Shown here one piece after another: positions 8,371-17,776 of a stretch of 64,000 nucleotides of DNA (position 1 is the stretch's first letter; each line of letters begins with the position of its first letter). Below the pieces are notes generated by a model. That model ran no database searches. It was not told where the DNA came from and worked only from the letters and a program-made list of their open reading frames with translations. This stretch comes from Pigmentiphaga sp. NML030171 (GTDB lineage: Bacteria; Pseudomonadota; Gammaproteobacteria; Burkholderiales; Burkholderiaceae_B): contig NZ_NINX01000050.1 of the NCBI RefSeq assembly GCF_002188635.1, forward strand, positions 62,001 through 126,000, read 5' to 3'. The translations under genes were made by a program, and so were the position numbers.

Positions 8371-9983
8371 GCCCGGCCGACTACGCTTCGATGGAATCCC
8401 CGATGCCGCAATCGCAACGCCCCGTCAATTTCCTGTTGTTCATCACCGACCAGCATCGCGCCGACCATTTGGGCGCCTATGGCAACCGTGTCGTCGCCAC
8501 GCCCAACCTGGACGCGCTGGCCGCCGCCGGCTGGCGCGGCGACGAGATGCACGTCGCCACGCCCATCTGCATGCCCAACCGCGCCAGCCTGCTGACCGGG
8601 CGCTACCCCTCGGCCCATGGCGCGCGCCACAACGGCATTCCGCTCGACCTGCAATCGGCCACCTTCGTGGACGTGCTGCGCCAGGCCGGCTACCGCACCT
8701 CGCTGGTGGGCAAGGCGCATTTCCAGAACATGACGGACAATCCGCCGCCGTGGCCGCCCAATCCCGCCGACCGGCTGGCGCGCGAGGCGAAGGTGCGCGG
8801 GCCCGGGCGCTACGACCAGGAGAACCGCAACAAGTGGCTGACCCAGGAGGGCTACGACCTCGACTATCCGTTCTACGGCTTCGAGGACGTGGACCTGGTG
8901 GACGATCACAGCGACTCCGTCCACGGCCACTACCGCCAATGGCTGCGCCGGCACCATCCCGAGGTGGAGGCCCTGATCGGGCCGAAGGCCGCCACGCCCG
9001 CGCCGGACTACGTGCTGACCTCGTTCGGCCAGGCCTGGCGCACGGCGGTGCCCGAGGAGCTCTATCCCAGCGCCTACATCGCCGACCGCACCATCGAGCG
9101 CCTGGAGCGCGCCGGCGGCCAGCCGTTCTTCATCCAGTGCTCGTTCCCCGATCCCCACCATCCCTTCACGCCGCCGGGCAAGTACTGGGACATGTACGAC
9201 CCCGACGAAATGAAGCTGCCGCCGTCCTTCCACACCGGCGAGGCGCCGCTGCCCCACGTCGAATGGCTGTACCGGCAGCGCGACAGCGGCAAGGCGGTCA
9301 AGCATACGCCCGCCATCTTCGCCTGCACCGAACGCGAGGCCAAGGAGGCGCTGGCGCTGAACTACGGGTCGATCACCAACATCGACCACCAGATCGGCCG
9401 GGTACTGGCGGCGCTGAAGCGGCTGGGGCTGGAGAACGACACGGTGGTGATCTTCACCAGCGACCACGGCGACTATCTGGGCGACCACCAGTTGATGCTG
9501 AAGGGCCCCATCCACTATCGCGGCCTGGTGCGGGTGCCGTTCATCTGGCATGACCCGCGGCAGCCGGTGCGGGGCGCCGGCAGCGCACTGGCCAGCACCA
9601 TCGACGTCGCGCCCACGATCCTGGCGCGCGCGGGCGTGGCCGGCTTCAATGGCATCCAGGGCAAGAGCCTGCTGGACGTCATGGCCGACAAGGCCGAGCG
9701 CGTGCGCGAACACCTGATGATCGAGGAAGAGGGCCAGCGCGTCATCCTGGGCTTCGATGCCCGCATCCGCTGCCGTACCCTGCGTTCGGACCGCTATCGC
9801 CTGACGATCTACGACGGCGCCGAGTGGGGCGAGCTGTACGACCTGGAACGGGATCCCATCGAGGCCAGGAACCTGTGGGACGATGCCGGGTACGCGGGCG
9901 TGAAGGCCGACATGATGCAGGCCCTGGCGCGCGACATGCTCCATCACATTGACACCAGTCCCTATCCCGACGCGCTAGCGTAG
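8367..9983 (+). CDS. Type I (formylglycine) sulfatase family hydrolase
   Basis: This 538-residue member of the sulfatase/alkaline phosphatase superfamily should hydrolyse a sulfate ester or related phospho/phosphonate ester. Cys68 lies in CMPNRASLLTGR, which fits the CxPxR signature for conversion to formylglycine. Metal-site motifs are FITDQHRADHLG near the N-terminus and FTSDHGDYLGDHQ near 360. No signal peptide is visible, so it is probably cytoplasmic. The start at 8367 overlaps the Bug stop; in-frame ATGs at 8391 and 8403 are alternatives, the latter starting right before the conserved core. No formylglycine-generating enzyme is in the window. The substrate is unknown; an aryl sulfate would suit the surroundings. 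Confidence 0.85.
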   Translation: MSPADYASMESPMPQSQRPVNFLLFITDQHRADHLGAYGNRVVATPNLDALAAAGWRGDEMHVATPICMPNRASLLTGRYPSAHGARHNGIPLDLQSATFVDVLRQAGYRTSLVGKAHFQNMTDNPPPWPPNPADRLAREAKVRGPGRYDQENRNKWLTQEGYDLDYPFYGFEDVDLVDDHSDSVHGHYRQWLRRHHPEVEALIGPKAATPAPDYVLTSFGQAWRTAVPEELYPSAYIADRTIERLERAGGQPFFIQCSFPDPHHPFTPPGKYWDMYDPDEMKLPPSFHTGEAPLPHVEWLYRQRDSGKAVKHTPAIFACTEREAKEALALNYGSITNIDHQIGRVLAALKRLGLENDTVVIFTSDHGDYLGDHQLMLKGPIHYRGLVRVPFIWHDPRQPVRGAGSALASTIDVAPTILARAGVAGFNGIQGKSLLDVMADKAERVREHLMIEEEGQRVILGFDARIRCRTLRSDRYRLTIYDGAEWGELYDLERDPIEARNLWDDAGYAGVKADMMQALARDMLHHIDTSPYPDALA

Positions 9984-10014
9984 AGACCTCCGTCAGGAAC
10001 TGACGCGTCCCCGA

Positions 10015-10092
10015 CCCAGGGCACCGCGGATCCGGCTTTGCCGGTCCGCCAGTGCCGCCCCCTGGGGGGCGCGCGTAAGCGCGTAGGGGGGG
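10015..10092 (-). repeat. Dispersed intergenic stem-loop repeat, copy A
   Basis: Read on the minus strand, this element has the order C-tract, TACGC, a GCCCCC/GGGGGC hairpin, then a 37-nt stem-loop (10020-10056) and CCCTGGG. The stem-loop has outer arms GGCAC/GTGCC and core CCGGC-AAA-GCCGG. It lies between the convergent sulfatase and Bug genes and begins two bases after the Bug stop codon. Copies B (33204) and D (57314) have the same layout with compensated stem changes. Confidence 0.8.
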
Positions 10093-10093
10093 A

Positions 10094-11068
10094 TCAGTCC
10101 AGGGTAATCTTGAGGTCGCGGATCAGTTTTTGCCAGAGGTCGCTTTCGCTCTTGACCAGGGCGGCGTATTCCTGGGGCGTGCTGCCGACGGGCTCGATGC
10201 CGAACTCGACCAGCTTCTTGTTCACGGCCGGGGTCTTGATGGCGGCGGTGACTTGTTTCTGCAGCGTGGCGATGACCTCGGGCGGTGTGTTCGCGGGGGC
10301 GACCATGCCGACCTGGGCCGAGGCTTCCACGCCCTGGATGCCCAGTTCCGCGAAGGTAGGCACGTCGGGCAACTGCGGCAGGCGCGTGGGGTTGGCCACG
10401 GCCAGCGGACGGACCTTGTGGCCCTTGATGAAGGCGTTGCCGGCGGCGAGGTCGGTCATCATGGCCGGCAACTGGCCGCCCGCCACGTCGACCAGCGCGG
10501 GCGCGGCGCCGCGATAGGCGATGTGCAGCATGCGCATGCCGGTGCGTTCCTTCAAGAGCTCCATGGCCAGGTGGTGCGGGCTGCCCGCGCCGGCCGAGGC
10601 GTAGCTGTACTTGCCAGGCTGGCTCTTGACCTTGGCGATGAAATCCTTGGCGTCCTTGAACTCGGTGTTCGGCCCCACGATCAGGATCATGGGGAACTTG
10701 CCCATGAGCGTGACGGGCGCCAGGTCGCGCGTGGGGTTGTAGCTCAGGTTCTTGTACAGGGCGGGGTTGAACACCAGCGTGCCGTTGTCGGCCGACAGCA
10801 CCGTGTAGCCGTCGGGCGCGGCGCGCGCCGTCTCGACCGCGCCGATGGCCGTGTTGCCGCCGGGCTTGTTGTCGACCACGACGGGCTGCTTGATGATCTC
10901 GGACAACTGGGCGCCGATGGTGCGGGCCAGGAAGTCGGAGCCGCCGCCCACCGCGTAGGGAACGATCCAACGGACGGGCTTGGAGGGATAGGCGTCGGCC
11001 GCCGCGGCCGCGCCGGTCCAGAGGACCAGCGTCGAAGCCGCCAGTGCCGTCGTCCACGTATTTTTCAT
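10094..11068 (-). CDS. Bug/TctC-family periplasmic solute receptor
   Basis: This 324-residue receptor has a signal peptide (MKNTWTTALAASTLVLWTGAAAAADA) followed by YPSKPVRWIVPYAVGGGSD, the usual Bug opening. AAGGAG lies just upstream of the ATG. The gene lies 19 bases downstream of fahA on the same strand and so appears to be the last gene of an hmgA-fahA-bug operon. It may bind homogentisate, a related phenylacetate or a pathway product; that is inference from context. The closest alternatives in the window are the other seven Bug proteins, none of which sits beside homogentisate genes. Confidence 0.86.
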   Translation of the reverse strand: MKNTWTTALAASTLVLWTGAAAAADAYPSKPVRWIVPYAVGGGSDFLARTIGAQLSEIIKQPVVVDNKPGGNTAIGAVETARAAPDGYTVLSADNGTLVFNPALYKNLSYNPTRDLAPVTLMGKFPMILIVGPNTEFKDAKDFIAKVKSQPGKYSYASAGAGSPHHLAMELLKERTGMRMLHIAYRGAAPALVDVAGGQLPAMMTDLAAGNAFIKGHKVRPLAVANPTRLPQLPDVPTFAELGIQGVEASAQVGMVAPANTPPEVIATLQKQVTAAIKTPAVNKKLVEFGIEPVGSTPQEYAALVKSESDLWQKLIRDLKITLD

Positions 11069-11087
11069 GCTTGTCTCCTTGGAATTG

Positions 11088-12377
11088 TCATGCTTGGGGC
11101 AAAGCGGGCAGGATGGTGCCGGCGCACGAGCCGAAGCCTACGCGGTAGCCGTCGCCCTGGCACCAGCCGGTCAGGATGACTTCATCGCCGTCCTCGATGA
11201 AGGCGCGGGTCGCCCCGCCGATGTCCACCGGATGCTTGCCGTTGACGGTAAGTTCCAGCAGCGACCCGTACGAGCCGGCGTCGGGCCCGCTGATCGTGCC
11301 GGATCCCATCAGGTCCCCCACCCGGGTGTTGCAGCCGGACACCGTATGGTGCGCCAGTTGCTGAGCCATCGTCCAGTACATGTACTTGAAGTTGGTGGCG
11401 GCGAGGGTGGCGGCCTGTTCCCGGCCTTGCGGGCGCAGCGAGACTTCCAGGTGGATGTCGAAGGCGTGCTGGCCGTCGTGGCGCAGGTAGGGCAGGGGTT
11501 CAGGTTCCTGGCGGGGCTGCCGGGTGCGGAAGGGGGCCAGGGCGTCCATCGTGACTACCCAGGGCGAGATGGTGGTGGCGAAGCCCTTGGCGTTGAAGGG
11601 GCCCAGCGGCACGTATTCCCAGGCCTGGATGTCGCGGGCGCTCCAGTCGTTCAGCAGGACCATGCCGAAGATGCGCGATTCGGCCTCGTCGCTGGACACC
11701 GGTTCGGCCATGCCGTTGGGCACGCCGACGAAGAAGCCGGTCTCCAGTTCGAAGTCCAGCTTCAGGCAGGGCGAAAACACCGGCCTTTCCTGGTCGGGAA
11801 GCTTGATCTGCCCGTTGGGACGCCGCACGGGCGTGCCGCTGACGACCACCGACGAGGCGCGGCCGTTGTAGCCGATGGGGATCTCCAGCCAGTTCGGCAG
11901 CAGCGCGTTCTTGGGATCGCGGAACAGGGCGCCGACGTTGGTCGCGTGTTCCTTCGAGGAATAGAAGTCGGTATAGCCGGGGATCTCGACCGGCAGCAGC
12001 AACGTGGCGCCTGCCTGCGGCACCAGCGCCCGGGCGCGCGCCGCGGCGTCGTCGCGCAGGGTGGCGGTATCGGCGGCCAGCAGCGTGCTGACCTGGCCGC
12101 GCACGCTGCGCCAGGTGTCCCGGCCGGCGGCCATGAAGGCGTTCAGGCTGCCCGCGGCGAACAGGGGGCGGGGCGTGCGCAGCAGGCCGGTCTGTTCGAG
12201 GCGGGCCAGGTCCAGGATCTGGTCGCCGATGGCCACGCCCACCCGGGCGTCGGCGTCCGCGGACGGCTTGAATACGCCGTAGGGCAGGTTCTGGATGGGG
12301 AAGTGGCTGTCGGCGGCATTGGCCGACTCGACCCAGCTTTTCAGGCCGGGGGCGATCGTGGGATCGGCGGAGTTCAT
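11088..12377 (-). CDS. fahA: Fumarylacetoacetase
   Basis: This 429-residue enzyme hydrolyses fumarylacetoacetate to fumarate and acetoacetate, the last step of the homogentisate pathway of tyrosine and phenylalanine breakdown. The N-terminal block ([13 protein letters not shown]) and the catalytic-domain motif [15 protein letters not shown] followed by LGPFNAKGF are typical of full-length fumarylacetoacetases. The start MNSADPT overlaps the hmgA stop by ATGA and has a GGAG ribosome site. A longer frame to 12419 would overlap hmgA more deeply and is not favoured. Maleylacetoacetate isomerase (maiA) is not adjacent. Confidence 0.95.
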   Translation of the reverse strand: MNSADPTIAPGLKSWVESANAADSHFPIQNLPYGVFKPSADADARVGVAIGDQILDLARLEQTGLLRTPRPLFAAGSLNAFMAAGRDTWRSVRGQVSTLLAADTATLRDDAAARARALVPQAGATLLLPVEIPGYTDFYSSKEHATNVGALFRDPKNALLPNWLEIPIGYNGRASSVVVSGTPVRRPNGQIKLPDQERPVFSPCLKLDFELETGFFVGVPNGMAEPVSSDEAESRIFGMVLLNDWSARDIQAWEYVPLGPFNAKGFATTISPWVVTMDALAPFRTRQPRQEPEPLPYLRHDGQHAFDIHLEVSLRPQGREQAATLAATNFKYMYWTMAQQLAHHTVSGCNTRVGDLMGSGTISGPDAGSYGSLLELTVNGKHPVDIGGATRAFIEDGDEVILTGWCQGDGYRVGFGSCAGTILPALPQA

Positions 12378-13705
12378 CGGGTCTCCGGGGAAAAATGCTT
12401 GGTCAGGTTCTGCCAGCACTGGAAGTACTGGCTTTGCAATTGGGCCGTGTCCAGCGCGTAGCGGGTGGGCTTGATGACGTGGCGGGTCTCGAACATGAAC
12501 GCCATCGTATCGCCGACCTTGTGCGGCCGGGAGGTGTCCGCGCGCGAGGCTTTCTCGAAGGTGTCGCCGTCGGGGCCGTGGCCCGTCATGCAGTTGTGCA
12601 GGCTGGCGCCGCCCGGCACGAAGCCCTCGGCCTTGGCATCGTAGGCGCCGTGCACCAGGCCCATGAATTCGCTGGCCACGTTGCGGTGGAACCAGGGCGG
12701 GCGGAAGGTGTCCTCGGCCGCCAGCCAGCGCGGCGGGAAGATGACGAAATCCAGCGAGTCCACGCCCGGGGTGTCGCTGGGGGCGTGCAGCACCAGGAAG
12801 ATGGACGGATCGGGATGGTCGTAGCTGATCGAGCCTATGGTGTTGAAGCGCCGCAGGTCGTACTTGTAGGGGGCGTAGTTGCCGTGCCAGGCCACGACGT
12901 CCAGCGGCGAATGGCCGATGTCGGCGCGCCAGAGGCGGCCGCCGAACTTGGCCACCAGCTCGAAGCGGCCTTCGCGGTCTTCATAGCCGGCGCGGGGCGT
13001 CAGGAAGTCGCGCGGGTTGGCGAGGCCGTTGGAGCCGATCACCCCCAGGTCCGGCAGGCGCAGCAGTGCGCCGAAGTTTTCGCAGATGTAGCCGCGTGCC
13101 TCGCCGTCGGGCAGCGACACCTGGAAGCGGCAGCCGCGCGGCACGACCGCGATCTCCTGCGGTTCGAGGTCGATCACGCCCAGCTCGGTGGCGATGCGCA
13201 GGCGGCCTTGCTGCGGCACGATCAGCAGTTCGCCGTCGGCGCTGTAGAAATAGCGGTCCCGCATGGAGCGGTTGGCGGCGTAAAGGTGGATGGCGCAGCC
13301 CTGCATGGCGTCGGCCGAACCGTTGCCCGCCATGGTGATCCAGCCGTCGACGAAATCGGTCGGCGCCTGCGGCATGGGCAGAGGATCCCAACGCAACTGG
13401 TTGGGCGAAGTCGGCGGTACCTGGCTGAAATCGCTCACCAGGCGCGGGCTTTCCATGGGTTCGAAGGGCAGGTGCACCGCGGCGGGACGTATCCGGTACA
13501 GCCACGACCGGCGATTGTGGCTGCGCGGCGCGGTGAAGGCCGTGCCGGACAATTGCTCGGCATACAGTCCGTAAGGGGCGCGTTGCGGGGAGTTGCGTCC
13601 CACGGGCAGGGCGCCTGGCAGGGCTTCGGTGGCGAACTCATTGCCGAAGCCCGACATGTAGCCGGTGCTGGCGGCGGTTTCGGCGGGGTGGGCAGGCGTG
13701 GTCAT
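12374..13705 (-). CDS. hmgA: Homogentisate 1,2-dioxygenase
   Basis: This 443-residue enzyme cleaves the homogentisate ring to 4-maleylacetoacetate with Fe(II) and O2. Typical blocks are [19 protein letters not shown] near the N-terminus, [18 protein letters not shown], and the iron-binding region [16 protein letters not shown], which provides His and Glu ligands. The length is usual for the family. It is the first gene of the hmgA-fahA-bug operon and is divergent from an IclR-type regulator; three TTACG...CGTAA palindromes fill the intergenic region. Confidence 0.96.
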   Translation of the reverse strand: MTTPAHPAETAASTGYMSGFGNEFATEALPGALPVGRNSPQRAPYGLYAEQLSGTAFTAPRSHNRRSWLYRIRPAAVHLPFEPMESPRLVSDFSQVPPTSPNQLRWDPLPMPQAPTDFVDGWITMAGNGSADAMQGCAIHLYAANRSMRDRYFYSADGELLIVPQQGRLRIATELGVIDLEPQEIAVVPRGCRFQVSLPDGEARGYICENFGALLRLPDLGVIGSNGLANPRDFLTPRAGYEDREGRFELVAKFGGRLWRADIGHSPLDVVAWHGNYAPYKYDLRRFNTIGSISYDHPDPSIFLVLHAPSDTPGVDSLDFVIFPPRWLAAEDTFRPPWFHRNVASEFMGLVHGAYDAKAEGFVPGGASLHNCMTGHGPDGDTFEKASRADTSRPHKVGDTMAFMFETRHVIKPTRYALDTAQLQSQYFQCWQNLTKHFSPETR

Positions 13706-13731
13706 GGTCGTCTTCGGTAGGGGAGCGGGAT

Positions 13732-13746
13732 TTACGTTGAAAGTAA
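13732..13746. promoter_or_regulatory. Candidate HmgR operator, copy 1 (imperfect)
   Basis: TTACG-5 nt-AGTAA is an imperfect dyad 27 bases upstream of the hmgA start. It has the same spacing as the better copies at 13752 and 13811. Repression of hmgA by the divergent IclR regulator is the likely function. Confidence 0.55.
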
Positions 13747-13751
13747 TACGT

Positions 13752-13766
13752 TTACGTTAAGCGTAA
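13752..13766. promoter_or_regulatory. Candidate HmgR operator, copy 2
   Basis: TTACG-TTAAG-CGTAA is a perfect 5-bp-arm dyad, five bases beyond copy 1. The two dyads are spaced 20 bases centre to centre, about two helical turns, so both could lie on the same DNA face near the hmgA promoter. Confidence 0.65.
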
Positions 13767-13810
13767 TTTTTGTTGGCTGCGGCGTCAAGTAATTACGTCA
13801 TGCGTGCTAG

Positions 13811-13829
13811 GATTACGTTAAACGTAATC
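13811..13829. promoter_or_regulatory. Candidate HmgR operator, copy 3 (19-bp palindrome)
   Basis: GATTACGTT-A-AACGTAATC is a perfect odd palindrome ending 13 bases before the GTG start of the regulator gene. Its position suits autorepression. It shares the TTACGTTAA core with copy 2. Confidence 0.7.
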
Positions 13830-13842
13830 GTGCGAGGGCGGC

Positions 13843-14670
13843 GTGGCCACCAAGGAAAGAACGGACGCGGGCGAGGACGAGGCGCCCGCGCGCGCGGGCA
13901 GCGGAGTGCAGGCGCTGGAAACCGGCCTGACGGTGCTCGACGCCTTCGCCGACGTCGTTCGCCCCATGATGCTCAAGGAAGTCGCCCTGGCGGCCGGCAT
14001 GCATCCGGCCAAGGTGCATCGCTACCTGGCCAGCTTCGTCAAGCGCGGCTACGTGGAGCAGGATCCGCAGGGGCGCTACAGCCTGGGGCGCGGCGCGCTG
14101 CGCATCGGCCTGGCCAGCCTGGCCTCCCTGGACGCCGTCCGGCTGGTCACGCCGCTGCTGGACGAGCTCAGCAACGCGCTGGGCGAGACCGTGCTGGCGG
14201 CGGTCTGGGGCAACCGCGGGCCCACCGTGGTGCAGTGGCGCGACTCGCCCCGGCCGGTCATGGTGAACGTGCGCCCCGGGTCGGTCCTGCCGTTGCTGTC
14301 GTCGGCCACCGGGCGGGTGTTCGCCGCCTTCATGGAGCCGCCGCTGACAGCGTCGCTGGTCGAGGAAGAGCTGAAGGAGCGGGCGGCCGAGGGCGCATAC
14401 CCCTCGGACGACCGGGAAGTCGCGGAACTGCTGGACGGCGTGCGCGCGCTGCACCTGGGCCGAGTCACCGGCGACGTCCTGCCCGGCGTGGACTCGGTCA
14501 GCTCCCCCGTCTTCGACTACGACTCGCGCATGGTGCTGGCCATCACCGCCCTGGGCAACAGCGCCCGCTTCGATTCCGACCCCGCCGGCCCCATAGCCAC
14601 CGCGGTCCGCCAGGCCGCCGCAACCCTGTCCCATCGCCTGGGTTACCCGGGCGCCGCCAGGTCCTCATAA
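13843..14670 (+). CDS. hmgR: IclR-family regulator of homogentisate genes (HmgR-like)
   Basis: This 275-residue IclR-type repressor starts at GTG with a GAGGG ribosome site. The winged helix-turn-helix spans about residues 25-85 (LKEVALAAGMHPAKVHRYLA) and the effector domain follows. It is divergent from hmgA-fahA and has three matching palindromes in the 137-base gap, so control of homogentisate breakdown is likely, as known for HmgR in Pseudomonas putida (homogentisate is the inducer there). The gene symbol is by analogy of context; direct orthology was not tested. Confidence 0.8.
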   Translation: MATKERTDAGEDEAPARAGSGVQALETGLTVLDAFADVVRPMMLKEVALAAGMHPAKVHRYLASFVKRGYVEQDPQGRYSLGRGALRIGLASLASLDAVRLVTPLLDELSNALGETVLAAVWGNRGPTVVQWRDSPRPVMVNVRPGSVLPLLSSATGRVFAAFMEPPLTASLVEEELKERAAEGAYPSDDREVAELLDGVRALHLGRVTGDVLPGVDSVSSPVFDYDSRMVLAITALGNSARFDSDPAGPIATAVRQAAATLSHRLGYPGAARSS

Positions 14671-14671
14671 G

Positions 14672-14694
14672 AAAAAGCCGCTCGACAGAGCGGC
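14672..14694 (-). terminator. Rho-independent terminator (minus strand)
   Basis: A stem of GCCGCTC and GAGCGGC with a 4-base loop (14677-14694) is followed on the minus strand by five T. It lies 130 bases beyond the stop codon of the leftward VWA lipoprotein gene and just after the rightward hmgR stop, so it probably ends the leftward transcript. Confidence 0.7.
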
Positions 14695-14823
14695 AAATGA
14701 CTGCACCCAACACCAGTATGACCCTGGCGAAGGATGGCGCGAACTCCGTACCATCCCCAATATCGCGGGTTCGTGATCAATCTGAATCTGCGAATATTTC
14801 CGCTCTTCAAGACCCCCCGAGGC

Positions 14824-16038
14824 TCAATACTCCGCCGTAAGCGTGATCTCCCCGCGGATGTCCGTGCCGTTGTTGATGACCACGCGTACGGTCTTGGGCT
14901 TGCCGTCCGCCTTGCCGCGATAGGTGACGATGTAGCCGCCGGCCGCGACTTCGGCGATGGGCAGGTCGATCAGGCTGAATTCCTTTTCGTCCCATTCGAA
15001 GTAGGCTCCGCCGGTGCCCGCGGCGCCCGCGAAAACCTTCATGTCGGTGTGCTGCCGCGGATTGTCGATCGCCGGCGATACCACGTGCACGACAGCCTTG
15101 CCCTTGAGCTTGGTGATGAGATCGGCCGCCAGAGGAGGGATCCAGCGACCGCTGATGCTGGCCTCGGAATAGGTCGATCCGTTGTGCGATACCACATCGG
15201 TGACCACGATCAGCACGCGTTGTGCGCCGGTACGCCAGGGCGTCTTGTCGTAGGCGAACTGCAGTGCGCCGACTCCGTTCTCGGGGCCGTCGCCGCCCCC
15301 CGTCGCGGTTTCCTCGGTGATGAACTGCTTGAACTTGGCGAAATCGGTGGTGGGCGCGAAGACCTGGCGTTCGCTCGGGTCGAAGGCCGGCGGCTGGGTG
15401 CTGCCCGTGCCGAGGCGCGGGGAGCCGGTGGTCTTGGTGTCGAACGCATCGCCGAAGGTGACCGCGCCCAGCTGGACGTCCAGGCCGCTCTTGCCGAGAA
15501 AGTCGGCGAACTCGATGATGGACGTCTGCACGCTCTTGAGGGCGCCGCTCATGCTGCCCGTCGTGTCGAACACGAACACCACGTCCGCCTTGGCTCGCGT
15601 CGAATCCTCGCCGATGCGGCGCACGGTGTGGCCCTTGACGATGCCGTTCTCCACCACGACGAAGTCATCCGCTTCCAGGTCGGGAACGCCCGCGCGCGTC
15701 AGGTTCGCGCGGGTGGCCGCAAACTTGTTGGGACCGGAGCGCATGGACAACTGCCGGGCCGACAAGGTCGTGGCGGTCGGCGCGGCGAAACCCGCGATGT
15801 TGATGTCGAACAGGCCGCTGCCATCGGTCCTAGCGGCGACGGACCCGGCCGCCGTGATGGTGGGATCGGTGATCGGCGCGGGCGGCTTGGCGGTGCTGTC
15901 GGCGTAGGGGTCGGGCGGCGGCGGGGTGCCCGGGTCGCCTCCGCCGCTCGAGGTGACCGCCCCGTCTCCGCCGCAGCCCGCGAGGAATCCCGCGACCAGC
16001 AGCGCCATCAATCCATTCCTGGAAAACAGTTTCATCAT
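14824..16038 (-). CDS. VWA-domain lipoprotein
   Basis: This 404-residue protein is probably an envelope lipoprotein. The signal peptide ends in a lipobox (FLAGC, Cys about residue 22), followed by a low-complexity Gly/Pro/Ser linker and a short Ig-like or beta-rich region. A von Willebrand factor A domain starts near residue 155 with the MIDAS motif DTTGSMS, where a metal ion usually helps bind a protein partner. The start MMKLFSRNG has an AGGGAG ribosome site. It is flanked by unrelated genes and appears to be monocistronic. The partner and role are unknown; adhesion or envelope assembly is possible. Confidence 0.82.
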   Translation of the reverse strand: MMKLFSRNGLMALLVAGFLAGCGGDGAVTSSGGGDPGTPPPPDPYADSTAKPPAPITDPTITAAGSVAARTDGSGLFDINIAGFAAPTATTLSARQLSMRSGPNKFAATRANLTRAGVPDLEADDFVVVENGIVKGHTVRRIGEDSTRAKADVVFVFDTTGSMSGALKSVQTSIIEFADFLGKSGLDVQLGAVTFGDAFDTKTTGSPRLGTGSTQPPAFDPSERQVFAPTTDFAKFKQFITEETATGGGDGPENGVGALQFAYDKTPWRTGAQRVLIVVTDVVSHNGSTYSEASISGRWIPPLAADLITKLKGKAVVHVVSPAIDNPRQHTDMKVFAGAAGTGGAYFEWDEKEFSLIDLPIAEVAAGGYIVTYRGKADGKPKTVRVVINNGTDIRGEITLTAEY

Positions 16039-16283
16039 CGTGCTCCCTGACGTCCCCCCCTGGGGGCGCATGCCATGAATGCGCGGCGCGCGGACCATCC
16101 TGGTGAAAGAGGGTGGGCCGTGCGACGCGGACTGGTGTTGAACCGCGGTCCGAATCGGATCAGGGGTTCGTGCAGGGGATGGTAGGGAGGAACCGCAGGC
16201 CGCTGAATATGGCAAACGGCGGGCCGGAACTAGGCCGAAAGGGGGAGGGGAGCCGCGCCTCGGGCGTGGGCGCGGCGAGGGAA

Positions 16284-16586
16284 TCAGGCGATTTCGTAGT
16301 CGACCATGCAGCCGGAGCTGAGATAGCGATCCATCCTGGCGCGCGTTTCCATGTGGACCGGATGGGCGTGATAGGCCTGCAGTGCGTCGCGGTCGGTGAA
16401 TACCGTGTAGACCACGACGTCCAGCGCCTTGCTGGACGTGCTGAAGTTCAGGCCCGCCTCGGATTCCAGCAGGCCCGGGATGCGTCCGCGCTGTGCCGCG
16501 ATGGTTTCGCGGATGATGGCGAAGACCGATTCGCGGGTCTCGCCTTCCTCGAGTTTCAAGCGCCACATGGCGATGTGCTTGATCAT
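16284..16586 (-). CDS. Dabb-family (stress-responsive A/B barrel) protein
   Basis: This 100-residue protein starts MIKHIAMWRLK and ends with a DRDALQAYHAHPVHM block, the typical pattern of the Dabb dimeric ferredoxin-like barrel fold. These small proteins have varied roles, from stress response to cyclases and decarboxylases in secondary metabolism. No catalytic role can be read here. It lies 35 bases downstream of a methyltransferase gene on the same strand and may be cotranscribed with it. Confidence 0.8.
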   Translation of the reverse strand: MIKHIAMWRLKLEEGETRESVFAIIRETIAAQRGRIPGLLESEAGLNFSTSSKALDVVVYTVFTDRDALQAYHAHPVHMETRARMDRYLSSGCMVDYEIA

Positions 16587-16621
16587 GGAAGCTCCTTGGT
16601 GCGTGCGTGGAAGTGGTTCGT

Positions 16622-17758
16622 CTAGCGCGCCGCGAGCCGCCACAGCGCCGTGGTTTCGGCGGCCCGGGCCGCGTGCAGCGGGTCGTTCCCGTCCCGGACC
16701 TTGGGATGGCGGGGGCGGGTCTCGATCCGGTCGATCACCCGCAGGCCGGCGTTCTCCACCAGGGACAGCAGTTCGTCCCGGGAGCGCAGGCCCAGGTGTT
16801 CGGCCAGGTCCGACAGGATCAGCCAGCCTTCGCCTTGCGGTGCCAGATGTGCGGCCAGCCCGGCCAGGAAGCCGCGCAGCATGCGGCTGTCGGGGTCGAA
16901 GACCGCGCGGTCCAGGCCTGCGTGCGCGGGGCCGGGCACCCAGGGAGGGTTGCAGACGATGAGTTGCGCGCGGCCCGGGGGAAAGAGATCGGCCGCTTCG
17001 ACGCGGACACGGTCCGCCACGCCGAGCCGGTCGATGTTTTCGTGCGCGCAGGCCAGCGCGCGGGGATCGGCGTCGGTCGCCACGATGCGGCGCACGCCGC
17101 GCCGGGCCAGCACGGCGGCCAGGACGCCGGTGCCGGTGCCGATGTCGAAGGCGGTGTCCTGGCCGGGCAGCGGCGCCTGGGCCACCAGATCCACGTATTC
17201 GCCGCGTATCGGCGAGAAGACTCCGTGATGCGGATGGATGCGGGCGCCGAGCGCCGCCACGGGCACGCCTTTCTTGCGCCATTCGTGGGCGCCGACCACG
17301 CCCTGCAATTCACGCAGCGAGACCACGGCGTCGCGGCCGATCTCGCCGTAGGCTTCCCGGCAGGCCTGCCGCACGTCGGGCGCCCGCCGCAGCGGAATGC
17401 CGAAATCCGCGTCCAGGGGTACCAGCAGCATGCCCAGCGCACGTGCCCGTTGCAACTGGGCCTGCCGGTACAGATGGAAGGTCTGGGTGATGGTCGCGCC
17501 CGGCTTGAACGGCCGGCGGTCCGCTCGCCGCGCCATGGCCTGCAGCAACAGGCGGGCGTTCTGGAAGTCGCCCCGCCACAACAGCGCCGTGCCTTCGCAG
17601 GCCAGGCGGTATGCCTGGTCGGCCGGCATGCGGTCGTCGGCGGCCGCGACGCGCCGGGGAGGAGGATGCCCCCCGGCCGACAGCCATGCCGCCTCGCGGG
17701 GTTCGGGATCGTTCCAGTGCAGGATGTCGTCGGCAGTCGTCACGGCGGGAAAAGGCAA
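16622..17758 (-). CDS. SAM-dependent methyltransferase, HemK/RsmC-like
   Basis: This 378-residue protein has an N-terminal region without a clear match and a C-terminal class I methyltransferase domain. The SAM-binding motif is FDIGTGTGVLAAVLARRG, and the motif NPPW that follows (IVCNPPWVPGP) is typical of enzymes that methylate an amino group on glutamine or a nucleobase. Substrates could therefore be a protein glutamine or rRNA. The order downstream of another methyltransferase gene on the same strand (gap 18 bases) suggests cotranscription. Confidence 0.8.
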   Translation of the reverse strand: MPFPAVTTADDILHWNDPEPREAAWLSAGGHPPPRRVAAADDRMPADQAYRLACEGTALLWRGDFQNARLLLQAMARRADRRPFKPGATITQTFHLYRQAQLQRARALGMLLVPLDADFGIPLRRAPDVRQACREAYGEIGRDAVVSLRELQGVVGAHEWRKKGVPVAALGARIHPHHGVFSPIRGEYVDLVAQAPLPGQDTAFDIGTGTGVLAAVLARRGVRRIVATDADPRALACAHENIDRLGVADRVRVEAADLFPPGRAQLIVCNPPWVPGPAHAGLDRAVFDPDSRMLRGFLAGLAAHLAPQGEGWLILSDLAEHLGLRSRDELLSLVENAGLRVIDRIETRPRHPKVRDGNDPLHAARAAETTALWRLAAR

Positions 17759-17776
17759 GGGCGAAGGGGGCCGAGT

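Noticed and set aside
16054-16084. C/G-run hairpin and GCGCAT dyad upstream of the VWA lipoprotein as another copy of the dispersed repeat
   Set aside because: Only the short GC hairpin resembles the family; the TACGC box and the 37-nt stem-loop are missing, and it lies 5' of a gene rather than after a stop codon.
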